DNA of 64,000 bases, taken from the NCBI GenBank assembly GCA_016933025.1, contig JAFGBT010000053.1, positions 87,616 to 151,615 on the forward strand, written 5' to 3'. A program made the translations under genes and the position numbers. Source of the stretch: Spirochaetota bacterium. GTDB lineage: Bacteria > Spirochaetota > UBA4802 > UBA5550. The notes under the pieces were generated by a model. That model did not search any database and was not told where the DNA came from. It was given only the letters and a program-made list of their open reading frames with translations. Shown piece by piece: positions 1 to 8,598 of the stretch. Within the stretch, counting starts at the first letter, position 1; the number at the start of each line of letters is the position of its first letter.

Positions 1-1083
1 TGCCTCATCGTTCACACGAACGTGAAAAAGGACGAATACCTGCGCGACGTGTTCTGGGAGGACAGCCCGGATCACCGCATTCTTGCCCTGGCCTACAACC
101 TGGTGCGCCAGTACGGGAGGGAGAGGGTCTACCTGGTCTCAAAGGACATCAACCTCCGCATGAAGGCCAAGAGCATAGGAGTGCAGTCCGAAGACTACGA
201 GACCGGGAAGCTCAAGGATATACGCGAGCTCTACACCGGAAAGAACATCATCGAGGACGTGGCACCTGATTCGGTCGACCGGATCTACCGGGACGGCGGT
301 ATACCCGTTGATGCCATAGGGAGGGACCTTGAGCCGTGTCCGAACGAGTACTTTATCGTCAGAAACGGCACCAAGAGCGCGCTGACCTCGTACCAGAAAA
401 ACGGCGGGATTCTCCACCTCGTGGAGAAGAGGCGCGCGTACGGCATACAGCCGCGAAACGCCGAACAGACCTTTTCCCTGGACGCCCTGATGAACAACGA
501 CATAAAGCTGGTGACCCTGTCGGGGAAGTCGGGCACGGGCAAGACCCTCATGGCCCTTGCCGCGGCGATGGAGAAGCGGAACAGCTTCAAGCAGATCCTC
601 CTGGCGCGTCCCGTCATCCCCCTCTCAAACCGTGATATCGGCTACCTTCCGGGCGATATCAAGAGCAAGCTCGATCCCTACATGCAGCCGCTCTTCGACA
701 ACCTCGCGGTGATCAAGAACCAGTTTGATGAGGACTCCCAGGACTATCGGCGGATATCGGACATGGTCAACAACGAGAAGCTCCTGATCATGGCGCTCGC
801 CTATATCCGGGGCAGGAGCCTCTCGAAGGTATACTTCATCGTGGACGAGGCGCAGAACCTCACGCCGCACGAAGTAAAGACCATTATAACGCGCGCGGGC
901 GAGGGGACGAAGATAGTGTTCACAGGCGACCCGTACCAGATCGACACGCCCTACCTGGACTCGCGCTCCAACGGGCTCACGTATCTGATAGACAAGATGA
1001 AGGGCCAGGATATCTACGCCCACGTTACCCTGGAGAAGGGGGAGCGCTCACAGCTGGCGGAGATCGCTTCCGACCTGCTCTGA
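1..1083 (+). CDS. PIN-PhoH family ATPase, 5' end outside the window
   Basis: PhoH-like P-loop ATPase with an N-terminal PIN nuclease-like domain (YlaK/PhoH2 type), thought to act in RNA metabolism. The first available start is a GTG at 22, but the frame is open to base 1 and the residues there continue the PIN domain, so the true start lies upstream. The PhoH part has a Walker A motif GKSGTGKT near residue 168 of the visible protein and a Walker B/DEAQN motif near residue 275, both intact. The C-terminus is complete at 1083. The next gene converges on it from the minus strand. Family assignment is firm; the cellular substrate is not known from sequence. Confidence 0.93.
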   Translation, partial: CLIVHTNVKKDEYLRDVFWEDSPDHRILALAYNLVRQYGRERVYLVSKDINLRMKAKSIGVQSEDYETGKLKDIRELYTGKNIIEDVAPDSVDRIYRDGGIPVDAIGRDLEPCPNEYFIVRNGTKSALTSYQKNGGILHLVEKRRAYGIQPRNAEQTFSLDALMNNDIKLVTLSGKSGTGKTLMALAAAMEKRNSFKQILLARPVIPLSNRDIGYLPGDIKSKLDPYMQPLFDNLAVIKNQFDEDSQDYRRISDMVNNEKLLIMALAYIRGRSLSKVYFIVDEAQNLTPHEVKTIITRAGEGTKIVFTGDPYQIDTPYLDSRSNGLTYLIDKMKGQDIYAHVTLEKGERSQLAEIASDLL

Positions 1084-1104
1084 TCGGGGGCGGCCCGCCT
1101 TCCA

Positions 1105-1866
1105 TTACTTTTCGGCGATCACCAGCATTTCGAAGTCTTCAGTGGTCAACTTGTCATTTCGTGAAAAGGCCCCGAGCTTTGCGCCGAATATTTCGGTCTT
1201 TCTGTACCCGAGAGTTTTCAACAGCCAGGTGATCTCGCTCGGCACGTAGTACCGCTCGTTGCAGTGCAGCTCTTTTTTGTTTCCATCGTCGTCCGTGAGC
1301 TCGGTGACGTTGTGATCGCGGAATGTCATCAGGTCAAAGGTATTGCTCCGGTAGGTGGCGTTGCCGTCCTCCCCTCCAGAGGCATGGAATTTCTCGACCG
1401 AATGATACAGCGGGAAGAGCCCGTTGAGCGTCGTAAAGATCAGCTTCCCTTTCTTCGTGAGCGCTTTCGTCGCGTTTTTAAGGATCGCGTAATTCATTTC
1501 ATCGGTTTCCATTAACGAGAACCCTCCCTCGCAGATCATTATCGCGAGGTCGAACTCGTTTTTGAAAGGGAGGTCCCGCGCGTCGTGCTTAAGGAAGGCG
1601 ATCTTTAATTTTTGAAGCTCGGCCTTCTCCCTCGCTTTTGCGAGAAGAGATTCGGACAGGTCTATTCCCGTAACCGTATAGCCCCTTTTCGCAAGCTCAA
1701 TTGAATGGCGGCCGGTGCCGCATCCCACGTCGAGTATCTTCAGGGACCTGTCGAAAGCGATCTCTCTCTCGATAAAATCGACTTCTCCGATTGTGCCGCG
1801 GGTAAAGACCTCATTGTCATATCGCCGGCCGTAGTTCTCGAATAATTCTTCATACCACTGTTTCAT
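1105..1866 (-). CDS. class I SAM-dependent methyltransferase
   Basis: 253-residue class I methyltransferase. The SAM-binding motif I (LDVGCGTG) is near residue 45, followed by the acidic motif II (TGIDLS) and a motif III-like KHDARDLPF. The rest fits the Rossmann-fold Methyltransf_25/11 type. The N-terminus begins WYEELFENYGRRYD, common in small-molecule methyltransferases of this group. It is read just after the minus-strand gene at 1876, with a gap of 9 bases, so the two are probably one transcript. The substrate cannot be told from sequence. Confidence 0.88.
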   Translation of the reverse strand: MKQWYEELFENYGRRYDNEVFTRGTIGEVDFIEREIAFDRSLKILDVGCGTGRHSIELAKRGYTVTGIDLSESLLAKAREKAELQKLKIAFLKHDARDLPFKNEFDLAIMICEGGFSLMETDEMNYAILKNATKALTKKGKLIFTTLNGLFPLYHSVEKFHASGGEDGNATYRSNTFDLMTFRDHNVTELTDDDGNKKELHCNERYYVPSEITWLLKTLGYRKTEIFGAKLGAFSRNDKLTTEDFEMLVIAEK

Positions 1867-1875
1867 GGGCGCCGG

Positions 1876-2739
1876 CTATGCCTTTTTCCATCGGTCCGTG
1901 TTGTATACCATTTTTATCTGCAGCAGGATATGGTCGATGTTTTCGGGGCTCAGTGAGGGGCAGACCATCAGTCTCAGGAAGGGGTCGGCGCGCTTGAGCT
2001 TGAGGAGCGCTTCCTTGTGGGCCTGCGTTATCGCCTCCCCGATTATGACGAGCCTGGCGTTCGTGCTCATGTATTCCGTCGGCAGGGCCTCGGGGTCCGT
2101 GACGGTCCGGAAATCCGTGTTCGGAACGAAGTCGGGTGATATCTCGAATTTCTTGTCGAACTTGTGCGACAGCATCGCACCGAGGAGGTTAAACTTCTTT
2201 CTGAAGCCGTCCTTCTCGTCCATGAATTCTTCGGATTTTATCGTGCCGAAGACGATTATGCCGACCTCGGATGTGCGGACAAAAAACTTCTGGCTGCTTT
2301 CCAGGTAGACCTTGTTGGTCTTCCATTTTTGCAAATCCAGGGTGTCGCCGTGCCTGAGCACGATCTCGTCATGTGATGTCCTGCCGTCCCTCAGGTATGC
2401 GTCTCCGACAAGGTAGAGAAACCGCTTCCGTCTTGATTGCTCGTTTACGGTTTCAAGCTCATCGAGGTAGCCATCGAGGGCGTTGTAGTCGATCCAGCGG
2501 GTCGGACGGCGGTACTCGACCGGGTACTCGCGGTTTAGATATTCGTAGAGCGTGACGTTGTAGCGTATTTCGAGCTCTTTGAAGCCGGCCTTGAGGAGCT
2601 GCTGCGTGTCCTGGAGGAGGATTTCCGCTCCGGCCTTGAATTTTTTTCCCTCGGCGACATAATCTTCATGGTAGACGCAGTTGAATTCGTTATGGTACTT
2701 GTTGATAAGATACTGGAGCTTTTTAATGTCGACTTTCAT
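1876..2739 (-). CDS. conserved hypothetical protein
   Basis: 287-residue soluble protein that I do not recognise. No signal peptide or membrane segment is visible. It is rich in charged residues, with a helical N-terminal third (Lys/Glu/Tyr-rich) and a mixed C-terminal half. Coding potential is good: a long open frame, the same base composition as its neighbours, and a tight 9-base gap to the methyltransferase at 1105, which suggests co-transcription. The start at 2739 is the first ATG and I see no strong ribosome site. No function is proposed. Confidence 0.7.
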   Translation of the reverse strand: MKVDIKKLQYLINKYHNEFNCVYHEDYVAEGKKFKAGAEILLQDTQQLLKAGFKELEIRYNVTLYEYLNREYPVEYRRPTRWIDYNALDGYLDELETVNEQSRRKRFLYLVGDAYLRDGRTSHDEIVLRHGDTLDLQKWKTNKVYLESSQKFFVRTSEVGIIVFGTIKSEEFMDEKDGFRKKFNLLGAMLSHKFDKKFEISPDFVPNTDFRTVTDPEALPTEYMSTNARLVIIGEAITQAHKEALLKLKRADPFLRLMVCPSLSPENIDHILLQIKMVYNTDRWKKA

Positions 2740-2966
2740 ATGGCGGAGATGTCCCTGTTACGACCCATGCTGAAATAATGCGCCAGTGCCGGCCCCTGTC
2801 AAGGAGATTTCCCCCTGGTGCCGCCATACTTCGGACGCTCAGACGCTTCCGGTTTTCTGTTTGATTTTTAGGAGAAGGTCCCCCATAATCTGCAGAAAGC
2901 GGCGCGCGCCGCGCCAGAATGACCCCGCGCACGCGTCCGTAAAAACCGATCCAGAGGAGGCGAGTC

Positions 2967-3593
2967 ATGCTTAACAATCCTGAAGCTACCGAACGGGCCC
3001 TCGGCATTCTGAGAAACGGCGAGCAGTTCCAGTGGTACCTGATACCGCTACTGGCGCTGGTCGTGTACGTTTATTTCAACGAGATCTCGAAGAAAAACTG
3101 GAAGGGAGTGGCGGCCGGCCTGTCGCTCTATATGGTTCACTGGTTTTTCGAGATCATGAACGGATTGATCCAGCATTTTTCCGGGCACGCCCTCTGGACC
3201 GTGCCGACGGGAACGGCCTTTCTCCTTCTCATAGGCGTGGGCGCGGAGCTTTCGCTCATGTTTTCCATAGCGGGCCTCATCTTCAGCAAGATCCTTCCGC
3301 CTGACCCGAAGATGAAGATATTCGGCGTCAACAATCGCCTCGTCTTTGCGGTGTGCAACGCGGCCTTCTTCTCGGTCTTCGAGATATTCCTCGCCAAGAC
3401 GCCGGCCTTCGTCTGGGTCTACCCCTGGTGGGGTTCCGCAACGGTGTTCGCCACCGTGTACATCCCCTTCTTTGTCGTCTCCATGTTCTGCTATGACTGG
3501 AAGCCAACGATGCAGAAGATAGTAATCGGGTCGCTGTTTGCCGTGAACGCGCTGATGCTAATCGTGTTCGCTGGAGTGCTGGGCTGGATCTGA
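2967..3593 (+). CDS. multi-pass integral membrane protein of unknown function
   Basis: 208-residue membrane protein with about six hydrophobic segments (roughly residues 22-38, 47-66, 76-105, 120-140, 147-170 and 180-206) separated by short charged loops. The start ATG follows a clear AGGAGGCGAG ribosome site. No catalytic motif or known family is recognisable. It stands alone: the upstream gene is divergent, and downstream lies the separate promoter/operator of the acyl-CoA dehydrogenase. It could be an enzyme-like membrane protein or a transporter fragment; the sequence does not decide. Confidence 0.75.
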   Translation: MLNNPEATERALGILRNGEQFQWYLIPLLALVVYVYFNEISKKNWKGVAAGLSLYMVHWFFEIMNGLIQHFSGHALWTVPTGTAFLLLIGVGAELSLMFSIAGLIFSKILPPDPKMKIFGVNNRLVFAVCNAAFFSVFEIFLAKTPAFVWVYPWWGSATVFATVYIPFFVVSMFCYDWKPTMQKIVIGSLFAVNALMLIVFAGVLGWI

Positions 3594-3619
3594 CGCGGCC
3601 CGGCTCACCGGAAAAATCC

Positions 3620-3663
3620 TTGACATAAATAACCAATGGTAATTATTGTAACCATTGGTTATT
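3620..3663 (+). promoter_or_regulatory. promoter with overlapping 13-bp-arm palindromic operator
   Basis: A consensus -35 box TTGACA lies at 3620-3625. A weaker -10-like TATTGT follows at 3644-3649 with an 18-base spacer. Across the spacer and -10 sits a perfect inverted repeat with 13-bp arms (AATAACCAATGGT at 3628-3640 and its complement at 3651-3663) around a 10-bp centre. This is the layout of a repressor operator that blocks RNA polymerase. The convergent TetR gene at 7798-8400 is the obvious local candidate regulator, but that link is inference. Confidence 0.75.
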
Positions 3664-3686
3664 ATTTCCTTTCGGTGGAGGTGCCT

Positions 3687-4970
3687 ATGTCATTCAACGA
3701 ACTATTGCTTGATGAGGAGGCCCGGGCAGCGGCAGAGGAGGCCCGGATTATGGTGCGTGATGAAATCGATCCGGAGTATCTCAGGGCCATGGACCGGGAC
3801 GAGGTGAAATTCCCCCGGGAGATATATGAAACTTATGCCCGCCGCAACCTTCTCGGGATCCGCTTCCCGAAAAGATACGGAGGACGGGGACTCAACTGGG
3901 TCGCCGGTGTCGCGGCAATGGCCGAGATAGGGCCGCTGGGTACGGCATGCGGCTGCGCCTACGTCATGCCGGATATCGTCGGCGAGGGACTTATTCGGTT
4001 CGGTACGGAAGAGCAGAAGATGAAGTACCTCAAGCCGATGATCGAGGGAAAGCTGGTGGCGGCCGAGGCGCTGACCGAGCCGCGCGGGGGATCCGATTTC
4101 TTCGGCGCAACGAGCAAGGCCGTGGACAAGGGGGACCATTTTCTCGTGACCGGGCAGAAGCGCTTCGTCGTGGGCGCGGAGGGCGCGGACTTTTTTGTGG
4201 TATATGTCCGCACCAACTTCGATCCGCAATCGAACCCGTACGAGCGGATCAGCGCCCTGATCGTCGACCGCTCGCCGGGCGTCGAGGTCGATTACCTGTA
4301 TGGCCTGCTGGGTACCCGCGGCGGGGGCACGGGGAAGCTCACGTTCCGGAACGTTAAGGTGCCGAAGGAAAACCTTCTCGGTCCGCTCAATGGCGGTGCT
4401 CTTGTTTTCAACCGGATGATGGTGCCCGAGCGTATCACCAGCGCGGCGCCGACCATCGGCGGGATGCGGGCCGGCCTGGAGCTGGCCGCGCGATACACCG
4501 ATCGGCGCAAGGCCTTTGGGAAGAAGATAAGGAAATTCCAGCTCGTCAGCTCCATGCTCGCCCGGGGCGTGACCCTGATGGACGCCAGTGTCGGTATGGT
4601 CTACCAGGCGGCGCTCGCGGCGGACCGTGACGATCCGAGAATCCGCCGGATTGCGAGTGAGGCCAAGCGGTTCGTGACCGACAGCAACTGGGAAGTGGCG
4701 AACCTGGTGATGCAGATGCTGGGCGGCATCGGTTACACCAACGTGTTCCCGGTGGAGCGTGCAATGCGTGACGCGCGTCTCTGCCAGATATGGACGGGGA
4801 CCAACCAGATCATGGACATGATGATCCAGCACGATTACTACGACGAAGTGCTGAAGGAGTCCGGGATGTATCGGAAGAGCGAGATGGACGCCGAGAACGC
4901 GGGGGCCGAGGAAGAAAAAATTTATGACGACGACGACATGTGGCGGGTGATCGAGCGGGAAATGAAATAG
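3687..4970 (+). CDS. acyl-CoA dehydrogenase family flavoprotein
   Basis: 427-residue acyl-CoA dehydrogenase with the usual N-terminal helical, central beta and C-terminal helical domains. The FAD/substrate signatures AEALTEPRGGSD (residues 126-136) and RKAFGKKIRKFQ (274-285) are visible. The start at 3687 is preferred over an upstream in-frame ATG at 3636, because 3687 follows GGTGGAGG and the earlier one lies inside the operator. The classical C-terminal catalytic Glu (YEGT-type motif) is replaced: the sequence reads IWTGTNQ, with Thr370. A Glu at residue 248 (VPERITSA) aligns with the helix-G base of isovaleryl-CoA dehydrogenases. The substrate is unknown. Dehydratase subunits follow downstream. 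Confidence 0.93.
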   Translation: MSFNELLLDEEARAAAEEARIMVRDEIDPEYLRAMDRDEVKFPREIYETYARRNLLGIRFPKRYGGRGLNWVAGVAAMAEIGPLGTACGCAYVMPDIVGEGLIRFGTEEQKMKYLKPMIEGKLVAAEALTEPRGGSDFFGATSKAVDKGDHFLVTGQKRFVVGAEGADFFVVYVRTNFDPQSNPYERISALIVDRSPGVEVDYLYGLLGTRGGGTGKLTFRNVKVPKENLLGPLNGGALVFNRMMVPERITSAAPTIGGMRAGLELAARYTDRRKAFGKKIRKFQLVSSMLARGVTLMDASVGMVYQAALAADRDDPRIRRIASEAKRFVTDSNWEVANLVMQMLGGIGYTNVFPVERAMRDARLCQIWTGTNQIMDMMIQHDYYDEVLKESGMYRKSEMDAENAGAEEEKIYDDDDMWRVIEREMK

Positions 4971-5070
4971 ATGCTCAGTAGCTGTCGATGTCTTTTCCAA
5001 ATGTAAATTTAACGCAGAGGAGGAAGCTGCGGGATAAGTATTCAGCTGATTATTGACACGAGATATGATA

Positions 5071-5236
5071 TGTCATCGCGAGCGCAGCGCCCTTCGACGA
5101 AGCCTGTACCGAGCGCAGTCGAGGGGGCTCAGGGCGACACTTCATTTGTCATGCCGAGTCCCTCGACCGGCTCGGGATAAACTCCGTCGAGGCATGCTTC
5201 GTCGTCCCGAATAAATCGGGATTCCTCGTAATGACA
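5071..5236. repeat. 166-bp element with near-inverted ends and internal half-sites
   Basis: The gap 4971-5337 holds no gene. An element runs from TGTCATCGCGAG at 5071 to CTCGTAATGACA at 5225-5236; these ends are inverted repeats with 10 of 12 positions matching. A further TGTCATGCCGAG half-site lies inside near 5151, with several short stems (CCCTTCGACGAAG, CCCGAATAAATCGGG). Such TGTCAT...GAG palindromic units are a common dispersed intergenic repeat in environmental bacterial genomes. Only this copy is present in the window, apart from a short related CCTGAGCTTGTCGAAGGG piece near 63403. Confidence 0.6.
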
Positions 5237-5337
5237 AATAATATCATTTTATACAATGATTGATGAGAATTATTTGTGATTTACCACTGCGATCTCTGTG
5301 CTGATTTTTTTTGGTTCAATTTGTACGAGGTATGTTT

Positions 5338-6441
5338 GTGTCCAAGTTAAGCGACAGTATTCGACAGTTAAAACAAAAAGGCTTCAGGGTCGTCGGGTGC
5401 TTTCCCCTTTACCCGACGGTGGAGCTCCTCCACTCCCTCGGCGTCATTCCGATCGTTCTCTGGGACCTGAAAGACCAGGTGCGCTCGCTTGAAGAGAGCG
5501 ACTGCCATATCCAGGGATTCGCCTGCTCGGTGGCGCGGCGCCTGGCCGGGTTTGTGCTCTCGGATGAAGGGGCGCTCCTTGACGGGATCCTCATGTACAA
5601 CGCCTGCGATACCCTCCGCAACATGCCTGAGATCATACAGCTCGGCCTTGAAGAAAAGGGGAGGGACCTGCCGCTGTTCAGGATCCATGTGCCCATGGCG
5701 CCGCGGGACCAGACTGGTTCCGATGATTATTTCGCGGCCGGGATACGGGAGCTTGTCCGCGGCATTGAATCCGCGTTTGACGTGCGGTTCTCGCCCGAAC
5801 GCTTTTTGGAAAGCGTGAAGCTCTACAATGCCATGAGAAGCCTTGCCGTGGAGCTTGAAGCGCTGGCGGCAGCGGGGAGGGTGTCCTACGGCCTGTTTTC
5901 GCGGGTTATCAGGGACGGGTATTTCCTGCCGGTAGAGGAGCAGATACTTGCGCTGGAGGAGGCGGTCAGGCAGGCGTCTTCCGTCAAGGCACGGGATGAC
6001 GACGGCAGGGGCATCATCGTGACGGGCATTCTCCCGCCGCCGGAGGCGGTGTGCGCCGCCCTCGAACATGCCGGCCTGAGGGTCGTCGGCAACGATGTGG
6101 CCTCACAGGCGCGGTCCTACGGCCGCCCGGCGGCCGAGACGGGAGACCCGGTCGCCTGTTACTCGGATTTTTACCGGAACCACATGCCGTGCACGACGCT
6201 TCTCTACACGTCGGACGGTCGCGTCCGCGCGATCCATGACCTCATACGGGAGAGGAACGCCCGGGGGCTGGTGTTCATCGGCGAAAAGTTCTGCGATTGC
6301 GAGTATCTGGAGATGCCCTTTATCGGGAAGACGCTCTCCGCCCTGGATGTTCCCGATCTCCAGCTCGAAATTGCGGCGGACGACGCGGACAATGTCGAGT
6401 CATTGAGGACGAGAATCGAGGCGTTTGCGGAGTTACTGTGA
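5338..6441 (+). CDS. 2-hydroxyacyl-CoA dehydratase / benzoyl-CoA reductase family subunit (HgdB/BcrC-like)
   Basis: About 367 residues of the 2-hydroxyglutaryl-CoA dehydratase D-component family, which carries a [4Fe-4S] cluster and performs ATP-driven radical dehydrations or ring reductions with a partner subunit. The family pattern is clear: GCFPLYPTVELLHSLG near the N-terminus, a Cys in QGFACS, an NACDTLRNMPEI segment, and the usual ending KFCDCEYLEMPF...RTRIEAF. GTG at 5338 is chosen because ACGAGG ends 7 bases upstream; the ATG at 5332 would sit 1 base from it. The partner subunit follows at 6508. No activator ATPase is present in the window. Confidence 0.85.
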   Translation: MSKLSDSIRQLKQKGFRVVGCFPLYPTVELLHSLGVIPIVLWDLKDQVRSLEESDCHIQGFACSVARRLAGFVLSDEGALLDGILMYNACDTLRNMPEIIQLGLEEKGRDLPLFRIHVPMAPRDQTGSDDYFAAGIRELVRGIESAFDVRFSPERFLESVKLYNAMRSLAVELEALAAAGRVSYGLFSRVIRDGYFLPVEEQILALEEAVRQASSVKARDDDGRGIIVTGILPPPEAVCAALEHAGLRVVGNDVASQARSYGRPAAETGDPVACYSDFYRNHMPCTTLLYTSDGRVRAIHDLIRERNARGLVFIGEKFCDCEYLEMPFIGKTLSALDVPDLQLEIAADDADNVESLRTRIEAFAELL

Positions 6442-6443
6442 TG

Positions 6444-6470
6444 AGCCCCCCAACCCCCCAGAGGGGGGCT
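6444..6470 (+). other. GC-rich hairpin between the two dehydratase subunit genes
   Basis: A perfect 8-bp stem (AGCCCCCC at 6444-6451 with GGGGGGCT at 6463-6470) and an 11-base loop lie just after the stop codon of the first subunit. No T-run follows, so it is not a canonical terminator. It may tune relative expression or mRNA stability of the two subunits, or be a small repeat remnant. Confidence 0.5.
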
Positions 6471-6507
6471 TTGAAGAGAGTTTGATGACGGTCAGGATGG
6501 GCGTGTG

Positions 6508-7785
6508 ATGACAGAAAAAAGAGAAACATCAAAAGGCTTTACGAAGACCGAATCCGGGAAGCGTCTCACCAGGATGCTGACCGATGACTACATGAACCTT
6601 CACCGGGGGGCGGGCGAGGGGGCCTTTGTGGTCTGGGTCGCCATCATCGTGCCGGTTGAGATATTCAGGGGGTTCGACAATGTCGTGTTTGCGGTGCCTG
6701 AGAGCCACGCCGCCCTGAGCGCGGCCAAGGGGGTCGGCATGCTCCAGTGCGAGAAGGCCGAGAGCTCCGGGTACTCCATGGACATCTGCTCCTACGCCAG
6801 GATCGACATTGGGACCGCCATGAGCGGCGGAAAGGACTCGCCGACCTTCGGGCTACCCCGGCCGCACCTCCTCGTATCGAACAACAACAACTGCTCCCTC
6901 CTGGTCAAGTGGTTCGACGTGTATCACCGGGAATGGAGCGTTCCCCACTTCATCATCGACGTCCCCTTCTGCTACGAGCGGCAGAAGGACCGCGACCGCG
7001 CGTACATCGTCGCACAGTACCGCGACCTGATACGGACGATCGAGGCGATGACCGGGCAGAAGTGGGACGCCGGCCGGACGCGGGAGGCCGTGCATAACAG
7101 CAGCGAGGCGGCACGGCAGTACAAGCGCTTCATAGACTGCGCGGTCAGTCGCCCCTCCGGCATTACCGCTTTCGATTCCTTCGTACAGATGGCGCCACTC
7201 CTGACCTCGAGGGGTAGCCCCGAGCTTGCTTCTCACTTCCGGATGCTCGCCGACGAAACCGAGGTGCGGATGAAAAGCGGGCTTTTCCCGGTGCCCGGGG
7301 AGCGGTACCGGCTTTTCTGGGACAATATCGCGCCCTGGCACCAGCTCAGGAAGATGTCGACCCGGCTGGCAGACCTCGACGCAAACATCATTGCGGCGAG
7401 CTACACCTCATGCGTGGGGAGCGTCGAGGGATCCTATGAATTCTTGCAGGACTACGATGACGGCGATCCTTTGGAGGCGCTCGCCCGGATGCAGAACTTT
7501 TCTGTCTGCCCCTACGGGATGGAGCTCCGGTTTGAGGCGATGTCATGGGCTGCCCGGCACTACGGCATCGACGGGTTCGTGTTCGCCAGCAACAGGAGCT
7601 GCAAGGTCTATTCCATCATGCAGATGGATCTCCAGAAGAGGGTGGCCGGGACGCTGGGGATACCGTCGGTCATGATCGACGTGGATCACGCGGATGTCAG
7701 GAAGTACAGCGAGGAGAACGCCTTCGTCCGGATGGAGGCGCTTCTGGAGAGCATAGACGCGGTACGCTCGCGAAAGGGCGCCTGA
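6508..7785 (+). CDS. 2-hydroxyacyl-CoA dehydratase / benzoyl-CoA reductase family subunit (HgdA/BcrB-like)
   Basis: About 425 residues of the same superfamily as the preceding gene and its likely heterodimer partner. Family features include LVSNNNNC near residue 125, a central Tyr-rich VPFCYERQKDRDRAYI segment, and the C-terminal block FASNRSCKVYSIMQMDLQ with a conserved Cys, followed by GIPSVMIDVDHAD. GTG at 6505 and ATG at 6508 are adjacent; ATG with AGGATGG seven bases upstream is preferred. With the acyl-CoA dehydrogenase upstream it suggests anaerobic acyl-CoA or aromatic/amino-acid-derived acid metabolism, but the substrate cannot be assigned. Confidence 0.85.
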   Translation: MTEKRETSKGFTKTESGKRLTRMLTDDYMNLHRGAGEGAFVVWVAIIVPVEIFRGFDNVVFAVPESHAALSAAKGVGMLQCEKAESSGYSMDICSYARIDIGTAMSGGKDSPTFGLPRPHLLVSNNNNCSLLVKWFDVYHREWSVPHFIIDVPFCYERQKDRDRAYIVAQYRDLIRTIEAMTGQKWDAGRTREAVHNSSEAARQYKRFIDCAVSRPSGITAFDSFVQMAPLLTSRGSPELASHFRMLADETEVRMKSGLFPVPGERYRLFWDNIAPWHQLRKMSTRLADLDANIIAASYTSCVGSVEGSYEFLQDYDDGDPLEALARMQNFSVCPYGMELRFEAMSWAARHYGIDGFVFASNRSCKVYSIMQMDLQKRVAGTLGIPSVMIDVDHADVRKYSEENAFVRMEALLESIDAVRSRKGA

Positions 7786-7797
7786 CGGCGGCGCCGA

Positions 7798-8400
7798 TCA
7801 GCTCTTGAATTTCTGCGCGATAATTCGTCCCAGTTCCCGCATGTGGCGGGCGATCTCTTCCCTGCTTCTGCCCGGATAATTTCGGAAGGTGATGAGGATG
7901 CCGTTCATCGCCGCGAAATATGCGTGCGACAGCATGCGAACCCCCTTTCCACTGCTCATCTTCGCGAAGATTCTGTCGAACTGATCGAGAAGAATCCGCT
8001 CGCCCGCGTTGAGGCGCTCGACCATCTCCCGGCTCAGGGACCCGTCGAGCATGAAATGCGTCATCATCCTGAAATACCGGTCGTTGTCGATGAGATACTG
8101 GATGAATCGCTCGGTGATTTTTTCTATGGAGATATTCCTGTTTTCGTCGATGAGCCTGGCGACGAATTCAACGATTTTAGCGCCGCGCCTGATGCATGCC
8201 TCGACGAAGATCGATTGCTGGTCGGGAAAGTAGCGATAAATAAGCGCGTGGGAGATCCCGGCCTCTTTCGCGATGTCCCGGATGGTCACCGCGTTGAAGG
8301 GCTTTTTCGAGAATACCCGCTCCGCCGCGCCGATGATGAGATCCCGGCGCGCCTCTCGCTCCTGCTCTTTGAGTTTATTGAGTGAATCGTTTTTTGCCAT
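7798..8400 (-). CDS. TetR family transcriptional regulator
   Basis: 200-residue TetR regulator. The N-terminal DNA-binding domain shows the classic pattern (IIGAAERVF, VTIRDIAKEAGISHALIYRYF at about residues 20-57), then a variable ligand-binding helical domain. It converges on the dehydratase operon with a 12-base gap and probably controls the 3.6-7.8 kb acyl-CoA block, whose promoter holds a palindromic operator. Upstream of the regulator, near 8452-8467, an imperfect dyad TTGTT-N6-AACAA may be an autoregulatory site; it does not match the 3.6 kb operator. The ligand, perhaps an acyl-CoA, is inferred only from neighbours. Confidence 0.9.
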   Translation of the reverse strand: MAKNDSLNKLKEQEREARRDLIIGAAERVFSKKPFNAVTIRDIAKEAGISHALIYRYFPDQQSIFVEACIRRGAKIVEFVARLIDENRNISIEKITERFIQYLIDNDRYFRMMTHFMLDGSLSREMVERLNAGERILLDQFDRIFAKMSSGKGVRMLSHAYFAAMNGILITFRNYPGRSREEIARHMRELGRIIAQKFKS

Positions 8401-8598
8401 GGCGCCCGCGGGGTCCCCTGCACCCCGTTTTCAAATGAGTTATACAGCACGTTTGTTGATGTAAACAATATCGGATTATTTTATTCAAGTATTATTTGCC
8501 CCGGCCGGGATCATTTATGACGAAAGAGGCAAAATTTTTATTGCCATAACGCTCCATCGGTGCTTTATGTTGTAACCTTGAAGCCGGATTGGGTATCA

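Noticed and set aside
3702..5000. 432-residue minus-strand frame opposite the acyl-CoA dehydrogenase
   Set aside because: A shadow of the plus-strand gene, which has clear family motifs; the antisense translation is His/Arg-rich and unlike a protein. The same applies to the long antisense frames opposite rmuC (54666) and the hydrogenase (56871).
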